Below, one piece after another: positions 52,668-61,734 of a DNA stretch of 64,000 nucleotides. Position numbers and translations under genes: made by a program. Origin of the DNA: Kitasatospora indigofera. GTDB lineage: Bacteria; Actinomycetota; Actinomycetes; Streptomycetales; Streptomycetaceae. The notes beneath the pieces are model-generated. The model saw only the letters and a program-made list of their open reading frames with translations, made no database searches and was not told where the DNA came from. Numbering within the stretch: position 1 is the first letter of the stretch; every line of letters starts with the position of its first letter. The stretch lies in contig NZ_BNBO01000040.1 in assembly GCF_014655955.1 (NCBI RefSeq), positions 1 to 64,000 of the forward strand, written 5' to 3'.

Positions 52668-53189
52668 ATGGCGATCAACCGATACGGCACCGAGGCCCGG
52701 GCCTACTGGCGAAGGCGGCTGCCCAAGCGCTACGCCGCCCTGCCTGACCCCGTCGCGTTCTTCACCGCGCTCGGAGAGCAGGTCGAAGCCCAGGTCGGCG
52801 ACCTCTGGGACCAGTACGTCATCGCCGATTCCGCACCGGCCGAGGAGACGCACGAAGAGCGAGTCGCCCGCCTTGCGCAGCTCAAGGCCCGCGCCGAGCA
52901 CGAGGTCCTCGATGAGATGGTCCGCCTGGAGCCCGAGCCCGAAGCCGGCCTCGACGACGAGGACGACGGCCTGGAGAGCGACGAAGAGCATGAGGCCCGA
53001 CTGGCCCACCTCGAGCAGCACACGGAGTGGGTCAGCACCACCACCGAGGGTCTCCTCGACGGCGACCTCCACCTGAGTGACCTCGACGACCAGCAGCTGC
53101 GCCACGTCCTCGACTACATGACGCCGTCCTTCCTGCGCCTGTTCAGCACGTCGGTGGACGACCTGCGCGCCCGCGGCCGCGACCTGTAA
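52668..53189 (+). CDS. Acidic hypothetical protein (173 aa)
   Basis: ATG 52668 follows AAGGAG. The protein opens with TEARAYWRRRLPKRYAALPD, then a long acidic helical part (EERVARLAQLKARAEHEVL; DEMVRLEPEPEAG) and ends with LDDQQLRHVLDYMTPSFLRL. I do not recognise a family; similar acidic helical proteins accompany plasmid and ICE gene sets in streptomycetes. It stands 37 bp before the truncated methylase-helicase gene and is probably cotranscribed with it. Confidence 0.65.
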   Translation: MAINRYGTEARAYWRRRLPKRYAALPDPVAFFTALGEQVEAQVGDLWDQYVIADSAPAEETHEERVARLAQLKARAEHEVLDEMVRLEPEPEAGLDDEDDGLESDEEHEARLAHLEQHTEWVSTTTEGLLDGDLHLSDLDDQQLRHVLDYMTPSFLRLFSTSVDDLRARGRDL

Positions 53190-53226
53190 CCGCCCCACAT
53201 TCAACGCGAAGCGCGGAGGATCGCAC

Positions 53227-54441
53227 ATGTACCAGACACCTCGTCAGCTCGAAGGCCTGGAGAACGAGGTCGCCGGCGGTGCGATCCACCTGCGTGCGCA
53301 GACGAGCTGGGCCGACAGCCTGTGGCAGTACCGCCTCTACGTCGTCGACCACGACTCGCCCAGCGCCGGCGCCGACGAGGTGGGCAGGCACGTGCTGGTC
53401 CGGGTCAACGAGGACGACAGCGTCCACGAGATCGCTGCGCCCCGGCAGCTCACCGACATGGTCCAGGCAGAGGAACTGTTCGACCGGCTCGTCGAGGCCC
53501 AGCAGTTCGGCGGGCTCCCGCCCGTCGCCATGACCGACGACGGCGGAACCGACCCGCTGCTCCTGGCCGAGGAGCGCTGGCTGACCGCCGCCGTCCTGTC
53601 GGCCCCGCCCCCTGTCCGCGCACCCCTCGACCAGGTGCCGACCGCCGACGCGGACGGGCGCGGGGGCGACGCCACGGTCGCTCTCGACGACCTGCGTACC
53701 GGGGACCTCGTCGTGCACCTGGCCGACTCGCTCGAGCACATGGGGGATAGCGACGAGACGATCGAAGCGGTCGTCGTCTCCGCGAACGGTCGCGACCTCA
53801 CGGTGCGGGACATCGACGGCGGCGACGAGCCGTACGCCATCGACCTGGACCAGGTGGTGTCCGGATCACGCCCCGCATCGCTGCTCCCGATCGAGGCCCA
53901 GCGGTTCCGGCCGCTTGGCCAGGTCGACCTCGCGCCGTCCGGCCCCCTGGGCAGGATCCGGGCGAACATCGCAGCCCTCCGCGTGCTGCACCGCCTCCGG
54001 GTGGACGACCGGCCGGCCATGCCCGCCGAGCAGGCCGTGCTGGCACGCTGGAGTTCCTGGGGCGCCGTCCCGGCTATCTTCGACCCCCGGCAGAAGGACT
54101 ACGCAGGCCTCCGCGCCGAGCTACGCTCCCTGCTGACCGAGGAGGAATGGCACGCGGCCGAGGCCACCACCCGCAACGCCCACTTCACCGACGCCGCCCT
54201 GGTCCAGCCGATCTGGAACGCCCTCCAAGCCCTCGGCTTCCAGGACGGCAAGGTCCTGGAGCCGGGCTGCGGCTCCGGCAACTTCCTCGCATTCGCTCCC
54301 GACGGCGCCGAAGCCGACCGCGAACGCCTTGAGGCCGCCGCCCAGCAAGCCGCCCAAGCCGGCCCCGGCACCCCGCCGCGCCGGGCGCCCGCCTCCAAGC
54401 CCTCCCGCCCGCGCCGCCCCGGCGGCCGTCGCCGCCGGTGA
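53227..54441 (+). CDS. Truncated DNA-methylase/helicase-type protein (N-terminal part only)
   Basis: 404 aa from ATG 53227. Residues 225-370 match the N-terminal methylase region of very large DarB-like methylase-helicase proteins: RIRANIAALRVLHRLRVDD, LARWSSWGAVPAIFD, RNAHFTDAALVQPIW, and SAM motif I VLEPGCGSGNFLAFAPDG. Just after motif I the match ends; the NPPY-type catalytic motif and all helicase motifs are absent, replaced by a basic Pro/Arg tail (RRAPASKPSRPRRPGGRRRR). It probably cannot methylate DNA. The first 200 residues hold a small beta-rich domain (LRTGDLVVHLADSLEHMGD). Confidence 0.72.
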   Translation: MYQTPRQLEGLENEVAGGAIHLRAQTSWADSLWQYRLYVVDHDSPSAGADEVGRHVLVRVNEDDSVHEIAAPRQLTDMVQAEELFDRLVEAQQFGGLPPVAMTDDGGTDPLLLAEERWLTAAVLSAPPPVRAPLDQVPTADADGRGGDATVALDDLRTGDLVVHLADSLEHMGDSDETIEAVVVSANGRDLTVRDIDGGDEPYAIDLDQVVSGSRPASLLPIEAQRFRPLGQVDLAPSGPLGRIRANIAALRVLHRLRVDDRPAMPAEQAVLARWSSWGAVPAIFDPRQKDYAGLRAELRSLLTEEEWHAAEATTRNAHFTDAALVQPIWNALQALGFQDGKVLEPGCGSGNFLAFAPDGAEADRERLEAAAQQAAQAGPGTPPRRAPASKPSRPRRPGGRRRR

Positions 54442-54607
54442 GGCCCGCCCGTCGGACGGTGCCTGATCCCGCCAGGTGGGAAGGGCAGGCCACCGCTCCC
54501 GCCCACCGGGACCAAGGCGCCGCCGCGATTGTCCACGCCCGCGCCGCCCGCGCACGCTCGCCCTGCGACCCCATCCCGTTCCCGCCACCAGAAAGAGAGC
54601 CAGGCCG

Positions 54608-56542
54608 TTGACCGCGCCCCCGCCGCCGTCCGAGCCCCCGCAGTACGCGCTCACCAGCATCTACACCGACCCCTACCTCGGCGGCACGGACGGACCCTCG
54701 CTGCTCACCGCCGACCCGGTGGCCGCCGCGCACTTCTTCCTCGACACCGACCGCCTCGGACACCTGGAGGTCATGGCCCACACCACCGGCCACGACGGCT
54801 CCCTGACGCCGATCAGGGCGGGCGACATCGTGCACCGGGCGCTCGCAGAACTACCCGCCGGCGACGCGCGCCACGACACGCTGCGCACGGCGCAGGCCGA
54901 CTGGCTCGAGGACCGCCTGCGGGACCGTCAGGACGAGCCGTTCGTCGCCGCGCCAGGCAGCCCGGACTGGATCCGCGCCGGAACCGCGTGGGGCGCGGCG
55001 TTCACCACGCTGCCCGGCGCCGACGTGCTCGCCGAACTCGCCTCGCACTACCCGGGAGCGCAGGAGCCGCAGGTGCCGTTGGTGATGGCGGCCTTGCGTA
55101 CCGCCCGTGCCATCCGGCAGGCCGCCGGCCCCGTCGGCGAGGCGGACCGGCAGCTGCTCGTCGCGAACCGGCGGATCCTGAACTCCTCCTGGCCGGCGCG
55201 CGAAGAACCGGCAGTTCTCGCCGCGGCCACCTGGTACCTGGAGCGCCTAGCCGACCTCGCCCCCCTCACTGCGCAGCCTCCCGCCGACCTCACCGACACC
55301 CAGCGCGCCCACTGGCACGAGGACGCCGTCGACCTGCAACGCGACCTCCTCGTCCTGGACCCGCACCTGCACCCGGCCCGGATCGAGGCGTTCACCGCCC
55401 ACGTGCACACCGAACCCGCCGACCGCACGCCGGACAACGCCGCCCGTGCCGAGGAGACGGACCACCGGCGCCTCGACACCGCCCTCGCCGTGGCCCTGCG
55501 CCACCTGCCGCTGGACGAAGAGGTGCGCGAGAGAGTGCGGAACGCAGCCGCCGGAGTCCTCCAGCCGCCCCAGCCGCTCCCGCTGCCCGGCCAGCCGGCA
55601 TCCGACGCCGACGCCGCTCTCGACTGGCGCCGCAGGGTGCCCTCCGCGCAGCGGGCGGCCGCGGACACCGACGCCGTCCTCACCCAGGCCTACACCCACG
55701 TCGCCCGGGCCCGCCGGGAGGCCGGCGAAGGCCGCCGGTCCCTGGCCGACCAGAGCAGCACCGCTCCCGCACACACACTGGCCGCCGAGACGACCGGGCG
55801 TCACGCGGTCAGGGGGCGCCTGCTCGCCCTCGCCGACGCGGAGCGCGCCGCCACCGCCCACGAGCCACACCTGCACACGGCCGCGGGCGCCGCAGCCCAA
55901 ACGGCCCGCGTCGCCGCCCAGGCCCTGGGCCTACGCCCGATGGAGGCTCACTACGCCGAGCAGGCCGCCTACACGGCGACCTTCGTCGCTGGCTGTTCCC
56001 TCCTGGACGAGGCCCTCACCGAGCAGCGCGCCGCGGTGCGGGCCACCATCGCCGCGCACTACCCCCGACCCGACCACCGCCTGACCGACCAGCTCGCCGC
56101 CGGCATCGACCAGCAGGCCGCCGCCCGCGCGCAGAACGCCGTCGCCGTCCTGGGCCGCGAACTGGACAATCTCCTCGCCCAGGACCGCGACCCGGCGACA
56201 CGCCTGCGGCCCACCGCCGAGCAGATCAATGAGGCACGCTCGTGCTCGGACGCCGCCGGCCGGCGGCTCAACGACATCGTCAACAAGGACAGACCCGCCA
56301 CAAAGGCGGCACTGAGAGCCCTGCGCGAGGTGATGGACCTGCCCGCCGAGCCCCCGCCGGGCGACGGTGCTGACCGCCTGACCCGCCACCGTCGCCGGCT
56401 CACCGAACGTCTCACCGGCGCCCTCCCGGCCGCCGCCACCACCGGACCGGCCGCCGCCACCACAACACCAGGGCCGCGCCCGGCCCGGCACCAGCCCCGG
56501 CGCCAGGCCCGTCCCACCACCGTGAAGCGAGGAATGCGATGA
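54608..56542 (+). CDS. Large helical hypothetical protein (644 aa)
   Basis: Start TTG 54608 is preferred; the open frame continues upstream but has unlikely Arg/Pro-rich sequence. The N-terminus includes YALTSIYTDPYLGGTDGPSL and LDTDRLGHLEVMAHTTGHDG. Most of the protein is Ala-rich helix with no membrane segment. The last 60 residues are Thr/Pro/Arg-rich. It is not recognised. Similar proteins may accompany ICE or plasmid transfer loci. The stop overlaps the WhiB-type gene (ATGA), so the two are coupled. Confidence 0.65.
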   Translation: MTAPPPPSEPPQYALTSIYTDPYLGGTDGPSLLTADPVAAAHFFLDTDRLGHLEVMAHTTGHDGSLTPIRAGDIVHRALAELPAGDARHDTLRTAQADWLEDRLRDRQDEPFVAAPGSPDWIRAGTAWGAAFTTLPGADVLAELASHYPGAQEPQVPLVMAALRTARAIRQAAGPVGEADRQLLVANRRILNSSWPAREEPAVLAAATWYLERLADLAPLTAQPPADLTDTQRAHWHEDAVDLQRDLLVLDPHLHPARIEAFTAHVHTEPADRTPDNAARAEETDHRRLDTALAVALRHLPLDEEVRERVRNAAAGVLQPPQPLPLPGQPASDADAALDWRRRVPSAQRAAADTDAVLTQAYTHVARARREAGEGRRSLADQSSTAPAHTLAAETTGRHAVRGRLLALADAERAATAHEPHLHTAAGAAAQTARVAAQALGLRPMEAHYAEQAAYTATFVAGCSLLDEALTEQRAAVRATIAAHYPRPDHRLTDQLAAGIDQQAAARAQNAVAVLGRELDNLLAQDRDPATRLRPTAEQINEARSCSDAAGRRLNDIVNKDRPATKAALRALREVMDLPAEPPPGDGADRLTRHRRRLTERLTGALPAAATTGPAAATTTPGPRPARHQPRRQARPTTVKRGMR

Positions 56543-56949
56543 CCCGCCGCGAAGACCCCCAGGCCCCGCGGCGCGACTGGCTGGACCGCGCCCTCTGTTG
56601 CGAACGCGACCCCGAACTGTTCTTCCCCGTCGGCAACCAGGGCCCGGCCCTCCTGCAGATCGACGAGGCCAAGGCGGTGTGCCGCCGCTGCCCGGTACGC
56701 CCCCAGTGCCTGCTGTGGGCGCTGGAGACCAACCAGGAAAGCGGCGTGTGGGGAGGCGTCAGCGAGGACGAACTGCTCGCCATCCGCAGCCGCGCCGCCC
56801 GGGCCCGTCACAGGACCAAGGACGCCAGCGACGCCAATGACGCCAGCGACGCCAACGACGCCAAGGACGCCAAGGACGCCAAGGAAACCGGTCGGGACGG
56901 ACAGCGCCGGCGCTCGCCCACCGCCGCCCGCTTCCCCGCCCTTGCGTGA
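56539..56949 (+). CDS. WhiB-family iron-sulfur regulator with repeat tail
   Basis: 136 aa. The four-cysteine arrangement that holds the 4Fe-4S cluster is present: Cys20 or Cys21, then Cys48-x2-Cys51-x5-Cys57, followed by the GVWGG turn (69-73) and a basic patch SRAARARHR. WhiB proteins bind sigma factor region 4 and regulate development or stress genes. Unusually, the C-terminus continues with a tail of seven D-A-x units from a 9-bp DNA repeat. ATG 56539 overlaps the stop of the large helical gene. Which Wbl subtype this belongs to cannot be told from the sequence alone. Confidence 0.88.
   Translation: MTRREDPQAPRRDWLDRALCCERDPELFFPVGNQGPALLQIDEAKAVCRRCPVRPQCLLWALETNQESGVWGGVSEDELLAIRSRAARARHRTKDASDANDASDANDAKDAKDAKETGRDGQRRRSPTAARFPALA
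56821..56883 (+). repeat. Seven 9-bp tandem units (GACGCCNNN) in the WhiB-type gene
   Basis: GACGCC followed by AGC, AAT, AGC, AAC, AAG, AAG, AAG gives seven in-frame units coding for D-A-(S/N/K). Near-identity at DNA level and exact frame suggest slippage-prone expansion. Confidence 0.9.
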
Positions 56950-57192
56950 AGGTGCCCGCCGCACGGCGCCGGCCACCCCGGCCTCCTGCGGACATCGGCC
57001 CCTACTCCGTGGGCGCTCCCGCCCCCGCGGCGGGGGCACACTACCGTCCACGGCGCGGTACCCCCTGGGCCGGGGCGGTCAGAGCATCCCCGCTGCGGGG
57101 TGATACATCTGGACACCCGGGCAACGCCCTTGCCCGTCAAGCCGATTGCAGAGCTCCCCACCCCGGCTCTGCCGCGACCACCGGAGAGCGCC

Positions 57193-57846
57193 GTGTCCCG
57201 CGACCCTTACCAGCACCTGTACGAGGACGGCGAGATCTTCGCGGTGGACCTCGTGCGCCGGGCCGCCGACCCGACGGCCACCACCGACACCGAGCACGCA
57301 CTGCGCGACCTGGCGCACCGCCACCCGGCCCTGACCGAGTACGACGCCGCGATCGCCCTCACCGGAGCCCTCGCCCGCCTGTCCTGCACGACGCTGCGCG
57401 CGGCCTCCATGCGCCATCACCCGCCGGCCACCCGACTGCTGGACGACCAGCCTGCCCCGAGCACCGCCCAGGCCCGCGAGATCACCGAGGTCCTCGACCG
57501 GCTGGACGTCGACCTGCTCAGCGCCGACCGCACCCCGCTCGGACACGCCTTCATCGAACTCATCCGCCTCGCCCTGGCCGAGCTGCTGCCCGGTGGCCGG
57601 CCCCTGCACGAGAGCGCCGCCGAGCCCCTCGACTACGCCCTCTCCAGCACACCCGGCCCCGCCGACGCACTGCTGCCGCTCGTCATCCGCGCCGCACAAC
57701 TCACCCTCGCCTGCCTGCACCACCTGCTCGACCTCGACAGCGACACCACTCACGCCACGGGCCTGGACAGCGTGGTGGAGCAGGTCCTGGACGGCTTCGA
57801 GCTCTACAAGATCACGCAGCAGGCAGCCGGTGCCGGCGCGTCGTAG
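57193..57846 (+). CDS. Hypothetical protein (217 aa)
   Basis: GTG 57193 is chosen because GGAGAG lies six bases upstream; the frame is open to 57100, but that part reads less naturally. The product is helical with acidic patches (YQHLYEDGEIFAVDLVRRAA; DTEHALRDLAHRHPALTEY) and a Leu-rich C-terminal half (LTLACLHHLLDLDSD). No domain is recognised. It follows the WhiB-type gene on the same strand and may belong to the same accessory module. Confidence 0.65.
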   Translation: MSRDPYQHLYEDGEIFAVDLVRRAADPTATTDTEHALRDLAHRHPALTEYDAAIALTGALARLSCTTLRAASMRHHPPATRLLDDQPAPSTAQAREITEVLDRLDVDLLSADRTPLGHAFIELIRLALAELLPGGRPLHESAAEPLDYALSSTPGPADALLPLVIRAAQLTLACLHHLLDLDSDTTHATGLDSVVEQVLDGFELYKITQQAAGAGAS

Positions 57847-59427
57847 CAACCCCCGGCCCGGCGCCCTCATTCCGCCAGACCGCTCGTCACCGCCGAGATG
57901 CTCAAGGTGTTGTCCGACGCCCGCTTTCGCGCGGCCGAACTCGGATCAGCGCAACCCTGCGGAAGTGCCGGACACAGCGGGCATCGGAGCGGCGACGCGA
58001 CGCGCCCCCGGACGGTCCAGGTCCTGCGGCCCTCCCGATGCCGGCGGTCAGGATGTCGGCCCGTCCTGGACGCAGCAGCAGCGCCCGGGCCCCGGGCCCG
58101 AGCAGCGATGGCGTCGAAGTTCGCGGCGGCGCGCAGCGCGATGACGATGTGGCGGCTCGGCAAGCTTCCTGCCGGAGCCGCCTTCACCGCATCGCCGTCG
58201 ACGAACCGCCCGGGGAGGGCCACCTTCGCCGCAGAGCCGTCGCCGGTGAGGATGGAGCAGCCGGTCACCGTCGTCCGATTCGACCGGCGGGCAATTCCAT
58301 CGGACCGCCACTCCACACGTTGCCGTCCCTCCCACGCCACGGGCGCACCGTGGCGTCGAAGAATCCGCAGCACTGGAAGCGCGGGTCCTGCGGGAAGTGG
58401 GCAAACGAGGCCCCGTGGCTCGCTTTCGTGGTCGAATCCGTGGAGGAACACACCCGGCCGAGGTCGAAACGATCCCGGACCGGGCACCGGGGGCCCTCCG
58501 GCATGAACGGCCAGGTCCACGCCCCATGTCAGACGTGCACGAACTAGTTGGCCGGGGCAAGGGCAGGTCGGCGCCCCGCGCCGGGCGCGGGGCAGAACTC
58601 CGGTGGAGTGCCGGGGCCACCAGGTCATGACGGGACATGGCGCATCGGCAACCAACCCGCCGCGGGCGCTCCCGTCGGTGATCCCCGCCCTCCTGTGATC
58701 GCCCCCGAGTTCACCATCAGGAACCGAACGCTGGGTAAAGGATCCTCAAAGTCACCCAGCCCGCATCAAACCGGCCCACGCGTGAACGGCGCCCGCCAGC
58801 GAGGCGGTGTAAGTGCACCTACTGGCCCCGGTTGCACCTTTCCGCTCATTTCCGAACGGCCGATGGGACCCGATATCGCGGGGTAGCGTGATCGCCAGCA
58901 GCATCCGTCAGGGGGAAGGATGTCATGGCGCCCAGCCGTCACATGCCCGCGCACCACGCCACCGGAGCACCGGGGACAGACAGATCCCGCGGGGCCCCGG
59001 GAGCCGTGTGCGCACCCACCCGACCGCACCGCCTGCCCCGGCGCCGTCCCCGGCCGCGCTTGAGCGCGGCCCCCGCAGCCACGCACCAGGACCACGTGCC
59101 GGCAGGCCGCGGAGCCCCGCACCAGGCGGCGTGCCACCCGGCCCGCGCGGGGCGCCGAGCTCCTCGTGACCGCCCGTCATGACCATCCGCCGCCGGCATG
59201 GCCGCGGCACCCGCCCGCCGCCGGCATCGCGCTGACACCCGTTGCTTCACGGCGCGGACGCCCGGTGCCGCGCGACCGGGCCACCCGGCGACGCCGCCGT
59301 ACGACGTGAGCGCCCTCCCCCCGCGGCCGCCAACCCGCCACGTTCAGCCCCGGCCCCCTTTCACCCGCCGGCTCTCACCCACCCGGCTCTCACCGGCCCG
59401 CCCCCGGGCCAGACCGAAGGACCCACG
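57847..59427. other. Gene-poor region, about 1.6 kb
   Basis: No gene is supported on either strand. Minus-strand frames at 57867-58655 contain short natural-looking runs (DGSAAKVALPGRFVDGDAVK) but are broken by Arg/Pro-rich sequence, so a decayed gene is possible. At 58925 an ATG with GGGGGAAGGA four bases upstream opens an 85-codon frame of unlikely composition; it may be a damaged gene or leader. The right end carries the promoter of the type III PKS gene. Confidence 0.4.
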
Positions 59428-60483
59428 TTGAGCGCATACGTCAGCCGTCCCGCCCTCGTCCTGGGCGAACACGTCGTCGACGCCGCCCGGATCCGCGACG
59501 ACATCCTCACCTGGAACCCGAACCACCCCAAGCTCGAGGTCGCCCGCAAGGCCCTCACCAACCTCCCCGGCACCCGCCGCTACCTGCGCCCCTACGAGGA
59601 GATAACCGCCGAGCGCACCACCGCCCAACGCAAGGACGACGTCTTCGACACCATCCTCCAAGCCGCCCGACACGCCGCCCGGGCCGCCATGGACCACGCC
59701 GGCGTCACCCCCGACGACATCGACTGCATCATCACCACCAGCTCCAGCGGCGACCGCATGCCCGGACTCGACGTCCACCTGCAGAACACCCTCCCGCTGC
59801 GCCCCGGCATCCGGCGCCGCCCCATGACCCAGCTCGCGTGCGCGGGCGGCAGCCAGGCACTGATCATCGCGGAGGAGCACCTGGCCCGGTACCCGGAGCA
59901 CAAGATCCTCGTGGTCGCGGGGGAGTTCCTCTCCTCCCTCTACCAGCAGTCGCTGCTGTCGATCGAGGACCTCATATACAAGGCACTGTGGGGCGACCTG
60001 GTGGCCGCCACCGTCGTCTGCGCCCGCCCGCTGGGGCCGGGGGCGTCGCTGCGCATCGACCACACCCTTGAGTACGTGATCCCTCACACCACCGACCGCT
60101 ACCGCAAGGAGACCGACGAGCGCGGCGACCGCTTCTCCTCCACCCGGGGCTCCCTGCGCTCGGTCACCGACCTGGCCCCGGTCCTGATGGATTGGCTCGA
60201 CAAGAACACCGACGGCCCCCTCGACTTCGGCATCCTGCATCCGGGCGGCCCGGCGATCCTGGCCAAGCTCGCCACCGCGCTGGACGTCGACGAGCAGTTC
60301 ACCCGGCACTCGCGCGACGTCCTCGCCGAGGAGGGCAATCTGGGCGGCCCGACCATCTTCTCGGTCCTGGAGCGCACCTACCGCACCCCTCCCACCGACG
60401 GCGCTTGCGGCCTCGTCTTCGGCCTCGGCCCGGGAGTCGCGATGGGCGCGCTCCTGGTGACCTGGACCGAACCGCAAGCCTGA
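59428..60483 (+). CDS. Type III polyketide synthase (chalcone/stilbene synthase family)
   Basis: 351 aa. TTG 59428 has GAAGGA six bases upstream. The catalytic triad is complete: Cys138 in MTQLACAGGSQAL, His271 in FGILHPGGPAIL and Asn304 in EEGNLGGPTIFSVLE. The closing loop reads GLGPGVAMG in place of the usual GFGPG. The segment after the Cys (GGSQALIIAEEHLARYPEHK) differs, as I remember it, from RppA and germicidin-synthase types, so the starter and product are unknown. No oxygenase or methyltransferase lies beside it. It stands alone between a gene-poor region and a hairpin. Confidence 0.92.
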   Translation: MSAYVSRPALVLGEHVVDAARIRDDILTWNPNHPKLEVARKALTNLPGTRRYLRPYEEITAERTTAQRKDDVFDTILQAARHAARAAMDHAGVTPDDIDCIITTSSSGDRMPGLDVHLQNTLPLRPGIRRRPMTQLACAGGSQALIIAEEHLARYPEHKILVVAGEFLSSLYQQSLLSIEDLIYKALWGDLVAATVVCARPLGPGASLRIDHTLEYVIPHTTDRYRKETDERGDRFSSTRGSLRSVTDLAPVLMDWLDKNTDGPLDFGILHPGGPAILAKLATALDVDEQFTRHSRDVLAEEGNLGGPTIFSVLERTYRTPPTDGACGLVFGLGPGVAMGALLVTWTEPQA

Positions 60484-60494
60484 CCCCCTCCGCC

Positions 60495-60531
60495 GGCGGG
60501 CCGCCCGGAAGCAGACCCGGGGCGGCCCGCC
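60495..60531 (+). terminator. Hairpin after the type III PKS
   Basis: GGCGGGCCGCC (60495-60505) and GGCGGCCCGCC (60521-60531) form an 11-bp perfect stem, extended by one C-G pair inside, 12 bp after the stop. No T-run follows. Confidence 0.6.
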
Positions 60532-60589
60532 CGGGCGGCGCGGGCACCAGGAGGGGGCTCTCGGCCGCCGTGCCCGCTACGTTGGACAG

Positions 60590-60808
60590 ATGGCGCAGGG
60601 CATCCCAGAGAGCATGCAGACGACAGAGGACTCCTGGACGGTGCAGGCCGGTTCCGACGGCCGATGGCGAGCGGTGAGCACTATGCACCGCGAACGTGGC
60701 GAGGCACTCGAACGGCTGGAGTGGTACCGCGTCCACGCCCCCACGTCGGTGTCCTATCGGCTCGCGCGCGTGACCACGACGGTGACCACCACCGTCGAGA
60801 CGGTGTAG
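60590..60808 (+). CDS. Small hypothetical protein (72 aa)
   Basis: ATG 60590 or ATG 60614 could start it. The product reads naturally: DSWTVQAGSDGRWRAVSTMH, RGEALERLEWYRVHAPTSVS and a Thr/Val-rich end RLARVTTTVTTTVETV. Similar short proteins with a WxV...WRAVS opening occur in streptomycetes; no function is known. It stands alone, convergent with the minus-strand operon. Confidence 0.65.
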   Translation: MAQGIPESMQTTEDSWTVQAGSDGRWRAVSTMHRERGEALERLEWYRVHAPTSVSYRLARVTTTVTTTVETV

Positions 60809-60960
60809 ACGAGCGCGTCGACAGAGCCTGATCGTGGCACCGTCGCCGTGCTCCTTGCGCGTCAGTTCCTCGTGAATGCCGCCACCTTGCCGGGCGCCAC
60901 GCTGTCCCGTCAGGCCCTTGCCGTCCGGGAGTGAGGGCCTCGTGTGCGTGGGGGATGAGC

Positions 60961-61734
60961 TCACAAGAGCTGGAGGGCAGGCTCCGGGGCCGGGCGCCAG
61001 GAGGAGCCGGGCGGACGGGGGCGGCGAAGGAGGACCGGGGATGCGGGGGAGAGCGGTTCGAACCCGGCTCGCCCGTAGAGGCGGGCCAGGCGCTGGTCGG
61101 CGGCCACCGCCACCAGAGCGATGCCGTTATCGTCGGCCCAGGTGAGGACCGCGCGTACCAGATCGCGGGTTGCCTGCCCGTCACGCCCGCCGGCCAGCGA
61201 TCCCACCTCCGCCCACGGCCCGCGCAGGGTCCGCACCTCACGGCGCAGCCGCGCACCTACCCGGGTTGCCTGCACCAGGGAGGCGAGCTGCCACAGCAGC
61301 AGAGCCGCGACCGAGAGCAGCGCCCCGTGCATCGCCCACCGGCCGCCGTCCGGTCCGGCGACGGCGCCGCCGACGAAGGCCCCTGCCAGGGCGATCGGGG
61401 TGAGCACGGCCGTGAACGCGGCCACCGCGGCGGGCAGGAGCAGCACGCTCTGCAGTGCGGTTCGCGTCCAGGGCTGGGGCCGGCGCAGGACGAGCGTCGC
61501 CGCACCGCAGCACAGCACCTGGCCCGAGCAGCGCTGGACGCCGCTTTCGATCAGCCAGAACGGGGCGAACAGTCGACGCAGCCACCGGGGGCGGGCGCCT
61601 GCGGGGGCGAAGGCCTGCGCGAGGACACCGGCGATCCGCGGCAGGCTGCGCCACGGCGCGAGCAGGCCGTCCGGCAGGCAAACCTGCACGGCGCCGTCCT
61701 GTCCGGGCTGCGCCGCCGGGGCGGTGGCCGTCAC
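60961..61734 (-). CDS. Membrane protein with GNAT-like C-terminal segment
   Basis: 257 aa from GTG 61734, whose GTGA overlaps the upstream stop. Two transmembrane stretches lie near residues 90-145 (VLLLPAAVAAFTAVLTPIAL; ALLSVAALLLWQLASLVQAT). The C-terminal part resembles the end of a GNAT fold: RDLVRAVLTWADDNGIALVA and QRLARLYGRAGFEPL, where acetyltransferases close on CoA. The full GNAT core does not fit in the remaining length, so it may be a partial fold used for binding. It is the last gene of a three-gene minus-strand operon. Confidence 0.7.
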   Translation of the reverse strand: MTATAPAAQPGQDGAVQVCLPDGLLAPWRSLPRIAGVLAQAFAPAGARPRWLRRLFAPFWLIESGVQRCSGQVLCCGAATLVLRRPQPWTRTALQSVLLLPAAVAAFTAVLTPIALAGAFVGGAVAGPDGGRWAMHGALLSVAALLLWQLASLVQATRVGARLRREVRTLRGPWAEVGSLAGGRDGQATRDLVRAVLTWADDNGIALVAVAADQRLARLYGRAGFEPLSPASPVLLRRPRPPGSSWRPAPEPALQLL

